53,091 bases of DNA from a virus: the IMG/VR virus record IMGVR_UViG_3300021963_000167, positions 1 through 53,091 of that record; one strand, 5' to 3'. The notes under the pieces are model-generated. The model saw nothing but the letters and a program-made list of their open reading frames with translations, was not told the origin of the DNA and did not search any database. Shown piece after piece: positions 17,901 through 30,300 of the stretch; within the stretch, counting starts at the first letter, position 1; the number at the start of each line of letters is the position of its first letter. The position numbers were made by a program, and so were the translations under genes.

Positions 17901-20900
17901 GGTCATATTCGGTCCTATCATTCCAAAAAATTGAGTTTCAGTAATACGTCCAAGAGATCTTGTATCTACATTTAAAAATGTAGAAGATTCTGTATAGATT
18001 TCTGGTATTGGTTGTTGTGTATATGGATTAAATTTAAAAACGTCTAAAACTGGCTTCAGATTGGGATTTACTGGTAATACTTGACCAGTTGTAAAATCTA
18101 CGATTGGAATTGGATTCACTATGAATCCTGGGTTTGAACCATTTGAAGGCCCAGATTTGTGATTTGGTTTGCACAATTTAAATGTTATTCTTTGAGCAGT
18201 AAAATGTGGATCAGTTTGTACGGTTTCACCAATTTCAAACTTACCAGAAATCATTTGGATTTCCAATAGTTTTGGAATTACATAATTAGACATATCAATA
18301 CCTTCAAAGAAAGGATAAAAACGAGTTAATGGTCTTAATCCTTTCGAATCAAATTCAATATTTCTACTTCTTAAATATTTTATTTCCTCATCATAATGAG
18401 AAATGCTAGAAGTTTTTGTGTCGGAAGTTACAATTCTGGGTGGAACTACAACAGTTTTAATATTTGTAGTTGATTCTGTAGTAGTAGTAATATTTGATCC
18501 TGTGACATTAGTTTCACTACTAGTTCCACCAATATCAAACCTAAGAAGTGCTTCATAATTGCCATTATTGGTTTCAATTGCAGTTATATAATTGTTTGCA
18601 ACATCAGGTGGAACAAGTTTTCTAATTAACTCTTTATCTGCTTGATTTACTCTAGATTTTACTAAATTGAAGTAAATAAAATTGTTTCCAATTACAGTTC
18701 CATCTCCAGATGCATTACTTCCAAATCTAACGACATCTCTTCCTGCTATATCTTTAATATCTTTTAAAATAATTCTTGCATTGGTAATCCAATCAAATCC
18801 GGGAATTCCGGTCTGAATTACTGTTGGTTGGTTGTAAACACTTTGATTTTTAGTAACATTATTTACTACTGTGAGATTTTGGTCTTCTCTTGTTACGTTA
18901 TTTTTAATTTCATTATAACTTGTAGTTTGTACTTTTTTTTCTTCCAACCAGGTATCAATTGGTGGATTTAATTCTACAATTCCCTGCCAATATCTTACCA
19001 AAAATGGAGTTATACTTTCAGTTTTAGTTGCATAAGGTTGTTCAAAATATTGCCTTTCTACATAATCTAATGTAATCAAATCTCCAGTTTTTCTGATATT
19101 TGGTGATCCCAAATCAGTAACATAACTTTGATCATCATTTGGGCTAAACGTTTTACCAATTCCTCTGATTATTTCAGACCCCAATTGCAAATCTATTGAT
19201 GTTGTATAATGCGTTGGTCTTAATGTATTAGTACTAGTGTCAATAGAGGATCTGAATATTCGATTTGATAATTGATGATATTCATGAGAACTAAAATTAT
19301 CTACGAAGAAACCACATTTGAATCTATCTAAACCAGTTTCTGCATCTTTAATATTAAAGTTCTCAGTTTTACTTTCTAACATTGAAAGTGTAGTAAATTT
19401 TTCAACTCTTTCAATCCTGTCCTCAAGTAAGGAAATGTCGGACATTCGATATCTCTTATGTTTGGACATATCGACAGAAACATTTTTTACATCATAAACA
19501 TATGGCGGAATAAGAATAGTTGCAATATCTAAAGAATTTGCTTTGAGTGCTGGTGGAAATGGAGATTCTGAAGGATTTCCTTGAACAACTTCAAAAGTAC
19601 CATCATTATTTACAAAAACTCTGTCAATTCTACCAACATAGTATGAATATGATAAAATTAAATTTTCTCCTGGGCATAGAGTATATTCTGAGTATTGACC
19701 ATCAGAAGCAAAATTTCTTGCAGAAAATTCAAATGGAGACAGCGAGGAAGGTGTATAAGGGGCAACTCTAGGTCTTATATCAATATAATCAGTTAGTCTT
19801 GAATTTTCGTATAAACTTACATCATGTTTAAAATTATCAGGATTATAACTATTTGCTGTAATAAATTCTCCAGTGTCTGAAGGATCGATTGTATAATTTT
19901 GAAATATAATCTTTATCCTTCTGGATGGTGGTTGAATATTGCCCCTTCTTATTATTCTAGAATAATCATAAAAAGTATCTCTTTGTCCATTATCAAATAT
20001 AAAGTTTTGTGTGATATTATTATCACCTAGTGTTTTTTCTGAGATAATTGCTTCTTCTGTTGATTGACTACCAATCACTAATTCGCCAACTGAAAATTGT
20101 ATCGTATTTAGATAAACATAATCCAGATAATTAACACCGGTTTTTTCAACTATAATTGCTACAGCACCAGAAGTTTTTCCTTCAATTTGCTCTCCTATTA
20201 CAAAATTTTGATTATTATTTACATTTCCAGAAATTCTTAATGATGGTACAGAAGGATCTAAACTATTAGTTGACTCATAAATAGCAAGAACTCTAACTAC
20301 ATCTGGAACATTTAAACTTATAATTTTATCCTGAACTCTAGTCCCATAAACATTACTATAAGTAAGTCCATCATTCAGAGTTGTAGTTCCTATTCCAGAG
20401 TTAGTAAGGGATGAATTTGATACAACTAAAGAAGAAACCTTATTAAACTTTTTAATCTTAGAACTTGGATTTATATTTTTTACAGTAGCTATAACAATTG
20501 CATTTGTGCCACTTTCTTTCGATAATCCATAAAAAGTTAATTCTTTTCCGCCATTAGGATTAATATTAAATTGATCTTGTCTTAGTGGTTCTATTGTGCC
20601 ATCGGAATAAGTAATTACAAATCTATCCTCATCAAAAGAATCAAAGAAAATATCTTTATCCCCAGGATCAATGCTAATTGTTATTAAATTACCACTAAAA
20701 TTATTAACATTATATGAACGTCTTTGAATTATTTCATTTTCAATAAAATTGACTTCGGATACATTATTATGATTAAGTTGTGTTAATAGTGAAGAATTCC
20801 TAGATTCTGTTTCTAGTTCAATTTTTATGATATTTGCGACTTCAAAAGATCCGGAAGGTAGTATTCCATTACAAATACCGCTAACGGTAGTAATACCTGC

Positions 20901-22790
20901 GATAGTAAATGAAGTTCCAGACAATCCTACAGATGTTACTTTATTATAAATTGGATCTCCAGTGAAAGTTGTACTGGCGTAAGAAATTATATCTCCAGAT
21001 TTTACTAGATTTATGAAATCGTTTCCCAAACCCGCAGATACAACTCCATTATTAATTCTAAATATAGTTCCTGGTTTGGAAATATAAGAGGCTTTAGATA
21101 GAACTACATCTGCATTGAAAGTATTAACTCCTACTTTAGAATAAATGGATTTTATGTCGGATAAAGAATAATCTGTTACTGAGTTAATTAATCTGCCATT
21201 ATCAATACCATTGATAATAATATACTCATTTTCTAAAAAGTTGCCAGATGTCTCATACAATGTTAACTCTCTATTATTTGCGGATATTGACTCTTTAAGA
21301 TAACCTGTGGCTCTACTTTTCTTACCTTCAATAAAACAAGGAGTTGAAAGACCAGAACCACCAAAAGAAGTCGTTAAACCTATTTTTGTATATGTTTGAA
21401 TATCAAATAATCTCAAATTAATTCTACTTTTATCATCTAAATATCCAGTTTCCGGAACACAATCGTATATTCTTGCAAGACCTATTGTAGATCCTGCAGC
21501 TACTGAAGAAGATTCTTCAATACGAGAATTCATCAAACTTACAGTAGTATTGGTTCCTAGACCAATTGAAGGAAACCCGTAAATGTTATTTACAGTAAAT
21601 GAAGTTCCTGCATTGAAAGGAATAACTTGGTTTGATATGGATTCTGTTGTTCTGGGTTTAGGTACATCTATAAGTGTAGGGGAAATAGTTTCTACATCAT
21701 ATCCTCTTACATATGCTTTGCCTGGCCCAATTTGATACACCATCAAATCTTCTTTTGGTGCATTTCCTTGTACGGTTTCTTGTTCTTTAAAATATATTCC
21801 TTCGTTTAAAACTCTATCATTTAAACTATCTCTAACAAATAAACTAAATGGACGAACAAAATAATCTCCTGACTCATCGTAAGTTCTTCTTGCTAATTCA
21901 TCTCTAATTAAATTATATTGAGAATTGACATTAAAAAATTGAGGTATTCCATTCCTCACTCTTAAAATTTCTATAAAATTATCTACTTGTGTATCATTTA
22001 CATCCTTTTTAGACAGTTCTAGTCTTATTCTAAATCTATCAGCTCCAGGAGCTGCATAATTAGAAAATCCCTGTGCATTGTCAAATAGACTATCATCCTC
22101 GTCTGAAGTTACGATTTCTTCAATAATATCAAAACCAACTCTATATGAAGGTCTGATAGAATATTGATCTAAAAGAATTCTTTGCTCATCTACTCTAGCA
22201 AATACCCCTCTTACAAAATAAATCGCCTGAGCAGCTAAAACGCTAGATCCTTCAGAAGTTGCATTTGTTGTTATTGTATTACATACACCTTGCCCAACTT
22301 GAATTGTAAAATTGCCATAAGTAAGAGGAGTTTCTAAAGTTAAAGTCTCTCCACTTTGAAAAATTTTGTTTGTAAAATTTTCTCCTCCACTTGTAATATA
22401 TTTTAAATAAAGAGTGTAATTTCCTCGATCAGAATCTGTGTTTTTTAAAAGATAAATTACCTCTGCTATAATTCCACTTATAGAACCTCTTAATTTTTTT
22501 CCTAAAAGTTCATCAAAGTATAAAGAGATTGGAGATCCATTGAAAGAATCCTCAATTTCTACTGCATATAATGGGTTTTCATATCTCAAATCTCCCGGAA
22601 TTACAACAGATCCTTCTTTAAAAATATGCTTTCCATATTGTTCGACTTGATTTTGGAGAATTGACTGTAAAGTAGTTAATTCTCTTGCTTGAATTGGATA
22701 ACCTGGTTTAAATAAGACTTTATAATAGTCTTTATTAGAATCAAAATCATCAAAATATGGAGAGACGTTGAGGTTAGTTTCCTGTGGCAT
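14913..22790 (-). CDS. Giant baseplate/tail-fibre protein, DUF4815-like N-terminus
   Basis: 2625 aa without interruption. Residues 1-60 contain LNVSPYFDDFDSNKDYYKVL and PGYPIQARELTTLQSILQNQ, the pattern I know as DUF4815 in tail proteins of T4-type marine phages. The next ~1000 residues are beta-rich with Asn/Ser/Ile bias. Two Gly-rich repeats occur near 2030 and 2085 (IANPGFGYTAG, ITDGGFGYQVG), and near 2200-2265 a module with GEEVISYTG and GVTRGIDGT resembles the C-terminus of gp15. The place between 8 and 13 is that of T4 genes 9-12, so it may replace the peripheral baseplate and short-fibre set. The starting ATG follows gene 8 by 6 nt. Confidence 0.85.
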   Translation of the reverse strand: MPQETNLNVSPYFDDFDSNKDYYKVLFKPGYPIQARELTTLQSILQNQVEQYGKHIFKEGSVVIPGDLRYENPLYAVEIEDSFNGSPISLYFDELLGKKLRGSISGIIAEVIYLLKNTDSDRGNYTLYLKYITSGGENFTNKIFQSGETLTLETPLTYGNFTIQVGQGVCNTITTNATSEGSSVLAAQAIYFVRGVFARVDEQRILLDQYSIRPSYRVGFDIIEEIVTSDEDDSLFDNAQGFSNYAAPGADRFRIRLELSKKDVNDTQVDNFIEILRVRNGIPQFFNVNSQYNLIRDELARRTYDESGDYFVRPFSLFVRDSLNDRVLNEGIYFKEQETVQGNAPKEDLMVYQIGPGKAYVRGYDVETISPTLIDVPKPRTTESISNQVIPFNAGTSFTVNNIYGFPSIGLGTNTTVSLMNSRIEESSSVAAGSTIGLARIYDCVPETGYLDDKSRINLRLFDIQTYTKIGLTTSFGGSGLSTPCFIEGKKSRATGYLKESISANNRELTLYETSGNFLENEYIIINGIDNGRLINSVTDYSLSDIKSIYSKVGVNTFNADVVLSKASYISKPGTIFRINNGVVSAGLGNDFINLVKSGDIISYASTTFTGDPIYNKVTSVGLSGTSFTIAGITTVSGICNGILPSGSFEVANIIKIELETESRNSSLLTQLNHNNVSEVNFIENEIIQRRSYNVNNFSGNLITISIDPGDKDIFFDSFDEDRFVITYSDGTIEPLRQDQFNINPNGGKELTFYGLSKESGTNAIVIATVKNINPSSKIKKFNKVSSLVVSNSSLTNSGIGTTTLNDGLTYSNVYGTRVQDKIISLNVPDVVRVLAIYESTNSLDPSVPSLRISGNVNNNQNFVIGEQIEGKTSGAVAIIVEKTGVNYLDYVYLNTIQFSVGELVIGSQSTEEAIISEKTLGDNNITQNFIFDNGQRDTFYDYSRIIRRGNIQPPSRRIKIIFQNYTIDPSDTGEFITANSYNPDNFKHDVSLYENSRLTDYIDIRPRVAPYTPSSLSPFEFSARNFASDGQYSEYTLCPGENLILSYSYYVGRIDRVFVNNDGTFEVVQGNPSESPFPPALKANSLDIATILIPPYVYDVKNVSVDMSKHKRYRMSDISLLEDRIERVEKFTTLSMLESKTENFNIKDAETGLDRFKCGFFVDNFSSHEYHQLSNRIFRSSIDTSTNTLRPTHYTTSIDLQLGSEIIRGIGKTFSPNDDQSYVTDLGSPNIRKTGDLITLDYVERQYFEQPYATKTESITPFLVRYWQGIVELNPPIDTWLEEKKVQTTSYNEIKNNVTREDQNLTVVNNVTKNQSVYNQPTVIQTGIPGFDWITNARIILKDIKDIAGRDVVRFGSNASGDGTVIGNNFIYFNLVKSRVNQADKELIRKLVPPDVANNYITAIETNNGNYEALLRFDIGGTSSETNVTGSNITTTTESTTNIKTVVVPPRIVTSDTKTSSISHYDEEIKYLRSRNIEFDSKGLRPLTRFYPFFEGIDMSNYVIPKLLEIQMISGKFEIGETVQTDPHFTAQRITFKLCKPNHKSGPSNGSNPGFIVNPIPIVDFTTGQVLPVNPNLKPVLDVFKFNPYTQQPIPEIYTESSTFLNVDTRSLGRITETQFFGMIGPNMTLIGKKSGAVAKITNIRLISDNSGRLLGSIYIPNPNIPSNPKWINGQNTFTLIDTPTLQNAGNIYKEFISNTRVNESSAEAEFASKGTYKVEQTNILTTRTITILSSYNLTVKTTTNTTTNTTTFDSTQTVTAKPNQVAIWEYKDPLAQSFFVTESTGIFLTSVEIFFETKDDSLPVSLQIRPLIAGVPSNVVVPFSEVTLTPDQVNVSKDGTVATKFIFSSPVYLPGPQQLEVRQSPIGSQQTSQFAVVLFSGSPQYRVFIAELGKKSLLPGDSPDNGTGVRVSVQPTLGSLFKSQNSSTWSPAQLEDLKYRLYRADFIANEGAVRYFNPKLDLGNEKLTVTGENQVLSLSKKIIVGLGSTGYDTTNVVPGVTLVQGSATGKLIGIAGSITSGVGLGISIANPGFGYTAGTFTNISLETETGTGIGAKATIGITTVTTSSGNVIGIATVTITDGGFGYQVGDSLLIPETGMGQNVGFGGRLTVKNIASRNAFIIDNVQGEFNVGLTTVSYRTGAGTTIVTGAGVTINTITPDPYYDGLHMKILHMNHGMHSTENLLRISSFRPLQSEVNSSTTSLITSGQTTIPLESSLGFEIFEGIEVNAINPGYAIIGEEVISYTGISGNSLTGVTRGIDGTKSQPYGIGVAGISVPVYKYEFNGVSLRRINKVHNFTDVVSTHPIELNSYFIKIDTSDNAGIGSDRTNDLYFKETIQTGNSGTILTNNIQFEAITPNVAYIIPAKTNISCKIRTFTGTSINGNEKSFVDDGFTTISLNDTYYFDTPRIICSDVNEERYITESPGNKSFSMEFLLTTEDSRISPVIDDIQVNAILTSNLINSPYGVNENSNYANDDTIRSLYDDKHATIYLSKPVRLKIPANSIKVLLSANRNETNDIRVLYQLFRDDSPKLSQNFELFPGYSNYQIDGQGIKRVIDPSLNDGSSDSFVQISSDTGFLDYEYSVDDLPDFNAFAIKIVMAGTNQATPPTISQLRAIATIRPRV

Positions 22791-22796
22791 AATTCT

Positions 22797-24347
22797 TTAA
22801 AATTGCAAAATAACTTTAATATCTTCTTTTTGGTTTGATGATCTAGTAATAGACGGTCTATTGTCAACATAAATTATATTTCCAGAATATTTTTTTACTT
22901 CTGGATTTGCTAGGCCACCAATAAAAAATTGACCAAGATTATATGTTCTACTATTTAGTGTAGTGGAGATACCAGTAAATGAAGTATCAATAGAAAGATT
23001 TGTTCCTGTTATAAAAGTTGTTCCACCGGTTCCCACAGAGTTTGTAAATCTATTTAAATTGAGTCCATAAGATGGAGATGAATTTTGAGACCCATTGGTA
23101 TTAAATCCTACAAGGCTTTTATCTTGCCAATACTTTAATACACCTGTGTTTTGATCATATGAGATGACTCTACCAACAGCGGTTGTTCCTGCACTAATAG
23201 TTTGTGTAACTATAGAATTTGCAATAAATGATGCCCTATCATATCCAACTCCGGTCAATTTTAACGCATAAACTGCGCTTGCTTTATCTAAATCTAGCAA
23301 TGAATTTGAGTCATACGCCTGAGGATTTTCTACAAGTCCAATTCTTGCTATTTTATTTCCGGTAATAAAATCTGGATTCTCAATATCATTTTCTATTCTA
23401 GAAAAAATAAGAACATTATATGCACCAAGTTCTTTATAAACGTCAAATCCATGTCCTCCTTTTGGTGGAATAATTACATCAAAAGTAGGGGTCACTGTAC
23501 CAACTGGAACATTGCCACCAATTAAATCGACAGTTCCATAGGTATATCCTGAACCACCAATAGAAACAGATATTGATTCTATCTTAGAATCATTATTAAC
23601 TATTATTGTTGCTTTGCCTCCAATCCCATCTCCCTTAATTGGAACATTTGTATAAGTTCTATTTGCTGTTCCCAATCCAACTCCACGATTTGTAATTGTA
23701 ATAATTTTAAGTTGATTGTTTTCTGCAGATGCATTATTTCTAATTGCAGCAGATTCGCTTGAAGATTCCCAATTTTTTGGAACAGGTATAAAATTAACAG
23801 TATCAAATTTTATAATCTCACTTGGTTTAATAGTGTAAAGATATTTCCAGATATACCCATCACCACTGTCGCCAGCTGCTTTTGGCTCTAAATCTGTAAA
23901 AGTTGGTTCATCTAATGAAGGCGTTCCGGATGGATTTTCTGGATCAGTTCCATTTTGAAGACAAATATAAACCCTAAAATCACTGTTAATTACATAATAA
24001 TTTGAAAAATATAAACTTGTGGCCCCCGATGGTTTTGATGTATTAGTCCTACTGATATCATGACGATACATATCATAAGTTGTTCCCGAAGACCAAGTAT
24101 TTTTTTTAACAACCTGGTTCATGTCACTTGCTTTAATTTTTTTTAAAGCAATCATAGTATCCCAATAATCATACTCATGTTCAAAACTGTCTTTGGGTGA
24201 AGGTGGGTTATTATCCCAATCTATAGCATAATCTGATGCATTTGATAATCCAACGAAAGAATAGTAAGAATTAGTAGAAGAAGTTGCCGTGGCGACAAAA
24301 TTCTTAGCATTCAAAATTCTTAATTGATCAGTTATAATTGCAGACAT
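22797..24347 (-). CDS. 8: Baseplate wedge protein gp8
   Basis: A 516-aa protein (T4 gp8 334 aa). The ends match T4: near residue 65 YWDTMIALKKIKASDMN, near 160-175 GDSGDGYIWKYLYTIKPSE (T4 EPGDGYVWEYLFEIPPD), and the C-terminus VDNRPSITRSSNQKEDIKVI (T4 MENRPPIIMAMDQTEEINI). The middle (about 215-310) is expanded with the Gly-rich repeat type, for example SIGGSGYTYGTVDLIGG. It is a dimeric wedge component that binds gp7 and gp6-type subunits in the baseplate. A late-like CATAAATA lies 18 nt before the start. Confidence 0.92.
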   Translation of the reverse strand: MSAIITDQLRILNAKNFVATATSSTNSYYSFVGLSNASDYAIDWDNNPPSPKDSFEHEYDYWDTMIALKKIKASDMNQVVKKNTWSSGTTYDMYRHDISRTNTSKPSGATSLYFSNYYVINSDFRVYICLQNGTDPENPSGTPSLDEPTFTDLEPKAAGDSGDGYIWKYLYTIKPSEIIKFDTVNFIPVPKNWESSSESAAIRNNASAENNQLKIITITNRGVGLGTANRTYTNVPIKGDGIGGKATIIVNNDSKIESISVSIGGSGYTYGTVDLIGGNVPVGTVTPTFDVIIPPKGGHGFDVYKELGAYNVLIFSRIENDIENPDFITGNKIARIGLVENPQAYDSNSLLDLDKASAVYALKLTGVGYDRASFIANSIVTQTISAGTTAVGRVISYDQNTGVLKYWQDKSLVGFNTNGSQNSSPSYGLNLNRFTNSVGTGGTTFITGTNLSIDTSFTGISTTLNSRTYNLGQFFIGGLANPEVKKYSGNIIYVDNRPSITRSSNQKEDIKVILQF

Positions 24348-24364
24348 CTTTGCGTTTTTTTATA

Positions 24365-24372
24365 TATTTATG
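24365..24372 (-). promoter_or_regulatory. Late promoter-like CATAAATA
   Basis: Overlaps the TAA stop of the 4070-aa gene (24368-24370), 17 nt before gene 8. Confidence 0.5.
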
Positions 24373-27300
24373 TAGTTGAATAACCAATATATTTCAAACG
24401 ATTAAATCTTTGAATAATTGGTGATGTCGAAATTCCACCAATATTTGCATATGTTCTAAATTCATGTGGTTCTTTACGGGTCGGAGTAGAGATTCTTCCC
24501 CAACTATATTCGCCATAGAAACTACTAAATCCAAATCCACTTAAATTGTTATATCCAGAAACACTTACAGTTACTTTAGCAACATATGTAATTCCGACTC
24601 CAGCAACAGCAGTCTGTGCAATTGAAACCGCAGCAACTTGATAGATATTATCAATGAAAGTAGTTCCAATACCAACTGTACTACCAGATGAATTTAATGA
24701 TGTGAGACCAAATCCAATATTTGATTTATTAACAACAAAATAATACCCAGTTTGAATTCCACTAATGCCAGTTGTTGCAATTCCAACCTTTACAGTTTTT
24801 CCATCTCTCAAAGGAGAATTTTGTGGAATATAAAAATCAAATATAATGCATGTAGATGCAACACCAATAGAAGTTGTTTTGATTCCAGTAATAATACCAA
24901 AATCTCCATTGTAAGAAATATTATCCACAATCTCATAGTTTGGTTGAGGTGGTTCAATTAATACTATCGGTGGATTTAAAGTTGTATATCCAGTTCCCGC
25001 GTTTGATATTGAAATAGATGAAACAGTTCCACCAACTGATAGTATAGAAGATGCCAATGCGGTGATACCTAAACCAATTTTAAATTCAATATTCTCATAA
25101 GATTCTGTATTTAAAGTTGTTGTTGAAATTCCAATAGTGCCAATTCCAATAAATGTCACGGTTGTCCCCGTAGAAACTGTATTAAGAGGTTCAAATATTT
25201 CATATCCAACAATAATATTTGAAGTATTAATACCTGTAATTAAATTTGTATTGACACCAACATTTCCTACAGTAGAAATAAGATAACCAATTGGTTTTTG
25301 TATTGAAATACTTGGTGAGGTTGTGTATCCAACTCCACCATCAGAAACTATAATTGAGGAAATAGTACCAGAAGTTGAAACAACAGCTGTTGCAGCAGCT
25401 GCTATCAAATTATCTTGAGATACAATTAAAATTTTATTCTGTGGTTTTTCTGTTGTTCCATTGTGAGTATATTCTTTTTCACTATCAAAAAATGTTCTAA
25501 CACTTTCTACGAAAATTTCAGTTGATGTAATTCCCACATTTTGAATAATATTTGAAACTGGTTGAATATATGGTTCATAAATTACTCTATTTTTCCCAAC
25601 AGATTGCCCATTTACAACCAAATCTTCAGTCTGTTTACACCAAATTACTGGTCTTAATAAATCTCTTTCTTGTGATATTCCTGGACCTGGATATAAATTT
25701 GTGTTGAGAGTATCTGAAGAAATAATTTCTGTTGCCAGTCTATCGTTTTGATTAAAAAGAATAGTTTCATCTTTAAGAGAAACTAAGTCACCTACTTTAA
25801 TAGTCTCTAAAATATCAATCGATTGAGTGTCCACACCACTAGTTCCCCTATAAAATAAAATTTTAGATTTATCACCTTCCTTTGGTGGTTCCGTAAATGT
25901 AATTGTACTTCCTCCATTAAAAATATATCCCTTACCTGGAACTTGTAGGACATCATTTATAAAAATTAACAGAGATGCTTCAAGTGCTTGTTGATCAATA
26001 ATAGATCCTTTTTTAGATCTAATTGTAGTTTGATTACCTTCGATTAGTATTGGAAATATTGTTCTATTTCCATCAAATAGATAATCTATAGGGTCAATTA
26101 CTTGAATGTTACCTATTGACCATGCACTAAAATTATCTGATTGGATAGAATCAACTACAATTTGGAATTCTGAAAAACTTGCCGATGAAGTTGTTTGAAT
26201 TCCAGATGTTCCACCAATAGAAACTGTTAATATTTCTTGTGGTTTATATCCATATCCAAGATTTTTTAACTCGAATGAAATTATACTTGATCCTTGGCCA
26301 ACAATAATATCTACATATGCACCTGTTCCAAATCCTGCCAGCGATTGCGAACTGTAAACCAATGGAAGGTTTGAATATGATAATGGATAATCAAATACAA
26401 CAATTGGTGGATTTGATGATGTATATCCAATTCCGGGATTTGTAATAGCGATGCTTACAACACTTCCATTAATGACTGCGGCCGTACCAATAAATTCAAT
26501 ATTAGAGTTTTCAGTCTTAACTCCAACATTAATGATATTTTGAATTCCAAGCCTATACCCAGAACCACTATTACCTATACTAATAGATTGAATTGTACCT
26601 GCAGAAGATACTAAGGCTGTCCCTCCCGCCGCCACAAGGGGTTGGTATCCAAATCCTTGAGTTGATCCTATTGAAAGGATAATTCCACCTCTGGGTATAT
26701 TTGCGGCGTTTACATCATAACTTGTGGAATTTGCAGTACCAGTAAATGAAATACTAGTTATACCTACATTTTCAATCAGATCATAATCACCCAAAATATT
26801 GGAAGAAACTGGGCCCTGAAAAATATTATTAATTAATACAATTGCATTGTCTGTAGATATTCCGGTTATATTTGATTCTTTTGATTTTAATGTAAATAAT
26901 TTTTGAGATCCATTGAATTTATCAGAGATATCATCAAAAATATAATTATTTTTATAGGATTCGTTTAAAGTGTCAGGTTCTCCAGATCTTAAAAATACTC
27001 TTCCACTAAAAGATGAATTTGTGGTAATTCCTGTATAATCGATTTCGTCTGGTCTATTTGATAAATTTTGAACAGATACTCCACCAAAAGGAGCTTCGGT
27101 AAAATAAAGAACATTATCAAGAATATTATAATTACCCAAAACTTTAGTAACTTGATTGGATAATGAGTGTGCCGATAGTTTGGTTCCCAACCAAGGTCTG
27201 ATAACTGATATTGCATTTGTACTTGCAACGCCAACTGCTGCAACTTTCATGATCTCATCATTAATTTGAATTAAAGATCCATTGTAAATTGAACTTATTT

Positions 27301-30300
27301 TGGAAACATAAATCTCAGAATCAAAAAGTGTTACATTCTTTGTAAGAATAGTTGTAGTTGATGTTGATACAATAGGTGATTGAATCAGATTATCAATTCC
27401 CAAAATGACTTTATTATTTTGATTTTTTGAATCTAAAATATGAGAATTTCCTATTCCAACTGAAGTTAGATTTAAAACGTTCGGAACGCTTTGAAGTGCC
27501 TCTGAAGCTGATGCCGCAACTTTAATATCAAGATCGTTAATTTTAACAACATAAAGAGATGTTGGTAATTTATTAGTAATTCCAATTCCACTAATAGACG
27601 TTGTTGCTATACTAATTGCTTGAGTTGTTCCTAATCCGGGATAGGAATATTGAATTTCCTCACCAGTTGTATAAAAATGATTTGGGATTCTAATTGTATC
27701 ATTATTATTGTTCACAATATCTGAACTACTTGCATCAAAATATCTTTTAAAAATCGGTATATTTTTATGGGTTAAATTAAATGATTTTTTAATATCATTT
27801 TCTGTTCCAGTATAACTACCATAACTGTAATTAACTGATCCATTTGTTAATGATATTTCCTCAGATCCTTCTTTTAGACCAAGGTCTACTTTAAATATCT
27901 TTATATCAACGTCAATATTTTCGGTAGGAGTAAAGTAGATATTTGTGCTTGATCCAGAAATTCCTGCAGTTACAATTCCAAGAGAAGAATTTGTTTCTAT
28001 TATTCCAAATTTTGTTGCATAGCAGGTTGAAGTTGAATTGTCAGTAAGTGTTAAAAACTCAAAGACTTCATACTCAGAATTAGTTGAGTCTTCAATACTA
28101 ACGATTGAATATGAAGCACTATATTCATCCGAATATGACGTAATTATATTTGCAATTGGGGCACTTGAAGATGCAATACCAACCGATGATGAATTAAGAG
28201 AACTGCCTTTAAGTATTTGTGTCCCAATTCCAGAAGAAATTGTATTGCCTAACGATACGTTAAAAGTATTAACAATATACTCAACATCCGTGGAATTATT
28301 AGGTATCAAATCAATTCGAACAACTGATCCTGAAAGGTAGGCATTGTAAGTTCCTATTCCCAAAGATGATTGTGAATTGAAAGTGTTAGTTGTAAGTTGG
28401 CCATAATCAATAAAATAGACATTAGTTCCATTATGAATATAGGTAATTTCTTCATATTCAAAGTAAGATGAATCAGTTGCCCCAATTTGCACAAGAACTT
28501 TTGCAGATCTATAGGTGGATGCAATTCCAACAATATTTGTTGCAGTTGAAGTTCCTATAGGAATAATTTCAGTATTTGTATCAATTTTTACAGAATCTCC
28601 TAAATTTATAGTTCCAATTCCTGAGTTAATATTATTTAAATTAAAGGAAAATAATTCTACATGGTAATTATTAATTTTTGATTTGGTTGGATAAAATAAT
28701 AAATTTCCTTCGTCTTCAAAAATACTAAAATCAAAAAATCCAATATCATCCGCAGAATTTATATTTCCATATTGATTTAAAAATCCAAAAGAATCGTTAT
28801 GGAGTAAAGTGATTACACTCAATTCAGATTGATTTGAAAATCTTTTATCAATAACAAACCCGATGTATTTTTTGGATCTAAAATTATCCAAATTAAAAGA
28901 ATCAACTACACTAAACTCTGTTGAACGGGGATTACTATTAAATTGATTGGAAATATCATCAATTACTAGTACTCTATTTCCAATCGATTCTACATAATCT
29001 TGAATAACTGCAGAATTAAATATTATTTGATTCGATTTAAATGATTTATCTATATTAAGAATATTTTCTTTTGCTAAATCAAAATCATTAATACAATTTA
29101 AATTGGCGACTGAAGATAGATCAGAAATTCCAACTAAATCACCTTGATTTTGATTCGTCGAAATCCCTACATTTAATTGATTGGATTCAATTACTAAATT
29201 ACTAAATTTTTTAAATCCTACGGTATGATTTAATGTGCTTACTGGATTATCCCAGGTGTTTAAATCTTTTTGAGATTTTAGTGCATAAGAAAAATATTGA
29301 TAATAATCACCATCATGAACTCTTTGGAAATCGTTATTTAAAAATCCAGTTTCCTGGTTCCACCCTCTTCTAACCTGAGAATATGCGTCAATTTTGTAAT
29401 CAGATTCAAAATTAATTATTTTTTTGATGATTCCCGCAGATCCGGAGGTTTTTCCTTTTATTTTTTGATTTACAGCAAAATCACTTATACTAGAAACTTT
29501 GAGATATTGATTGTCAGCATCCCAATACTCAACACTTCCACTTGCAGATAGCGAATAAATAACTTCCCCTTCATAAAAAGAACTTTTTTTAAGTATTGGA
29601 TTAAAAATTGGAAAATGAGACTCTGGAACTATTCTGCCTGAGGAATTGAAGATGTTAAAAGTTCCTGGAGTTTCTTCATTATTTAAATATGAAGAAAGGT
29701 TATAAGTGACGCTCGCTCCAATTCCGCCAAGGGCAGCAGTCACACTAGTTAATGTAAATAGAGAATAATCATAATTTGAAGAATTGTATCCATTCCCAGT
29801 AGATCCAACACCAACACTTATACCTTCAACTAAAACTTTGCTCCCAATTTCAAAAGGAAAATCTTCAGGATCACTAAAACTTGCACCCAATGTAACTATT
29901 ACATCTTTTGATGTGCTGTTAAATGTAATATTTTTAATTGGAATTCCATTAGAATTATTTGTTGGAATAATTTTTGGAATAGAATTACTTAGTTCTGCAG
30001 TATTTTCTTCAATAGTAACTCTTGAATCCCCAAAAGAATATGAAAGATTAACATTTGACATTATCTTATTTGATAAACCGTCAACTACAACGAGGGTTGG
30101 TATAGTATTATAATTCCTTCCAAATGATACAATTCCAATATAATCAAATGTTGATAATGTATCAAGAACTAAAATATCTGGATATTTTGCCTTAGGTCTA
30201 ATACTATAATCCGCAAAGTATTCAAAACCAATATCCTGTATCTCTACAGAAGTAATTTTTCCAATTGAATTACTTATTGGAGTAAGAACCGCACCAGAAC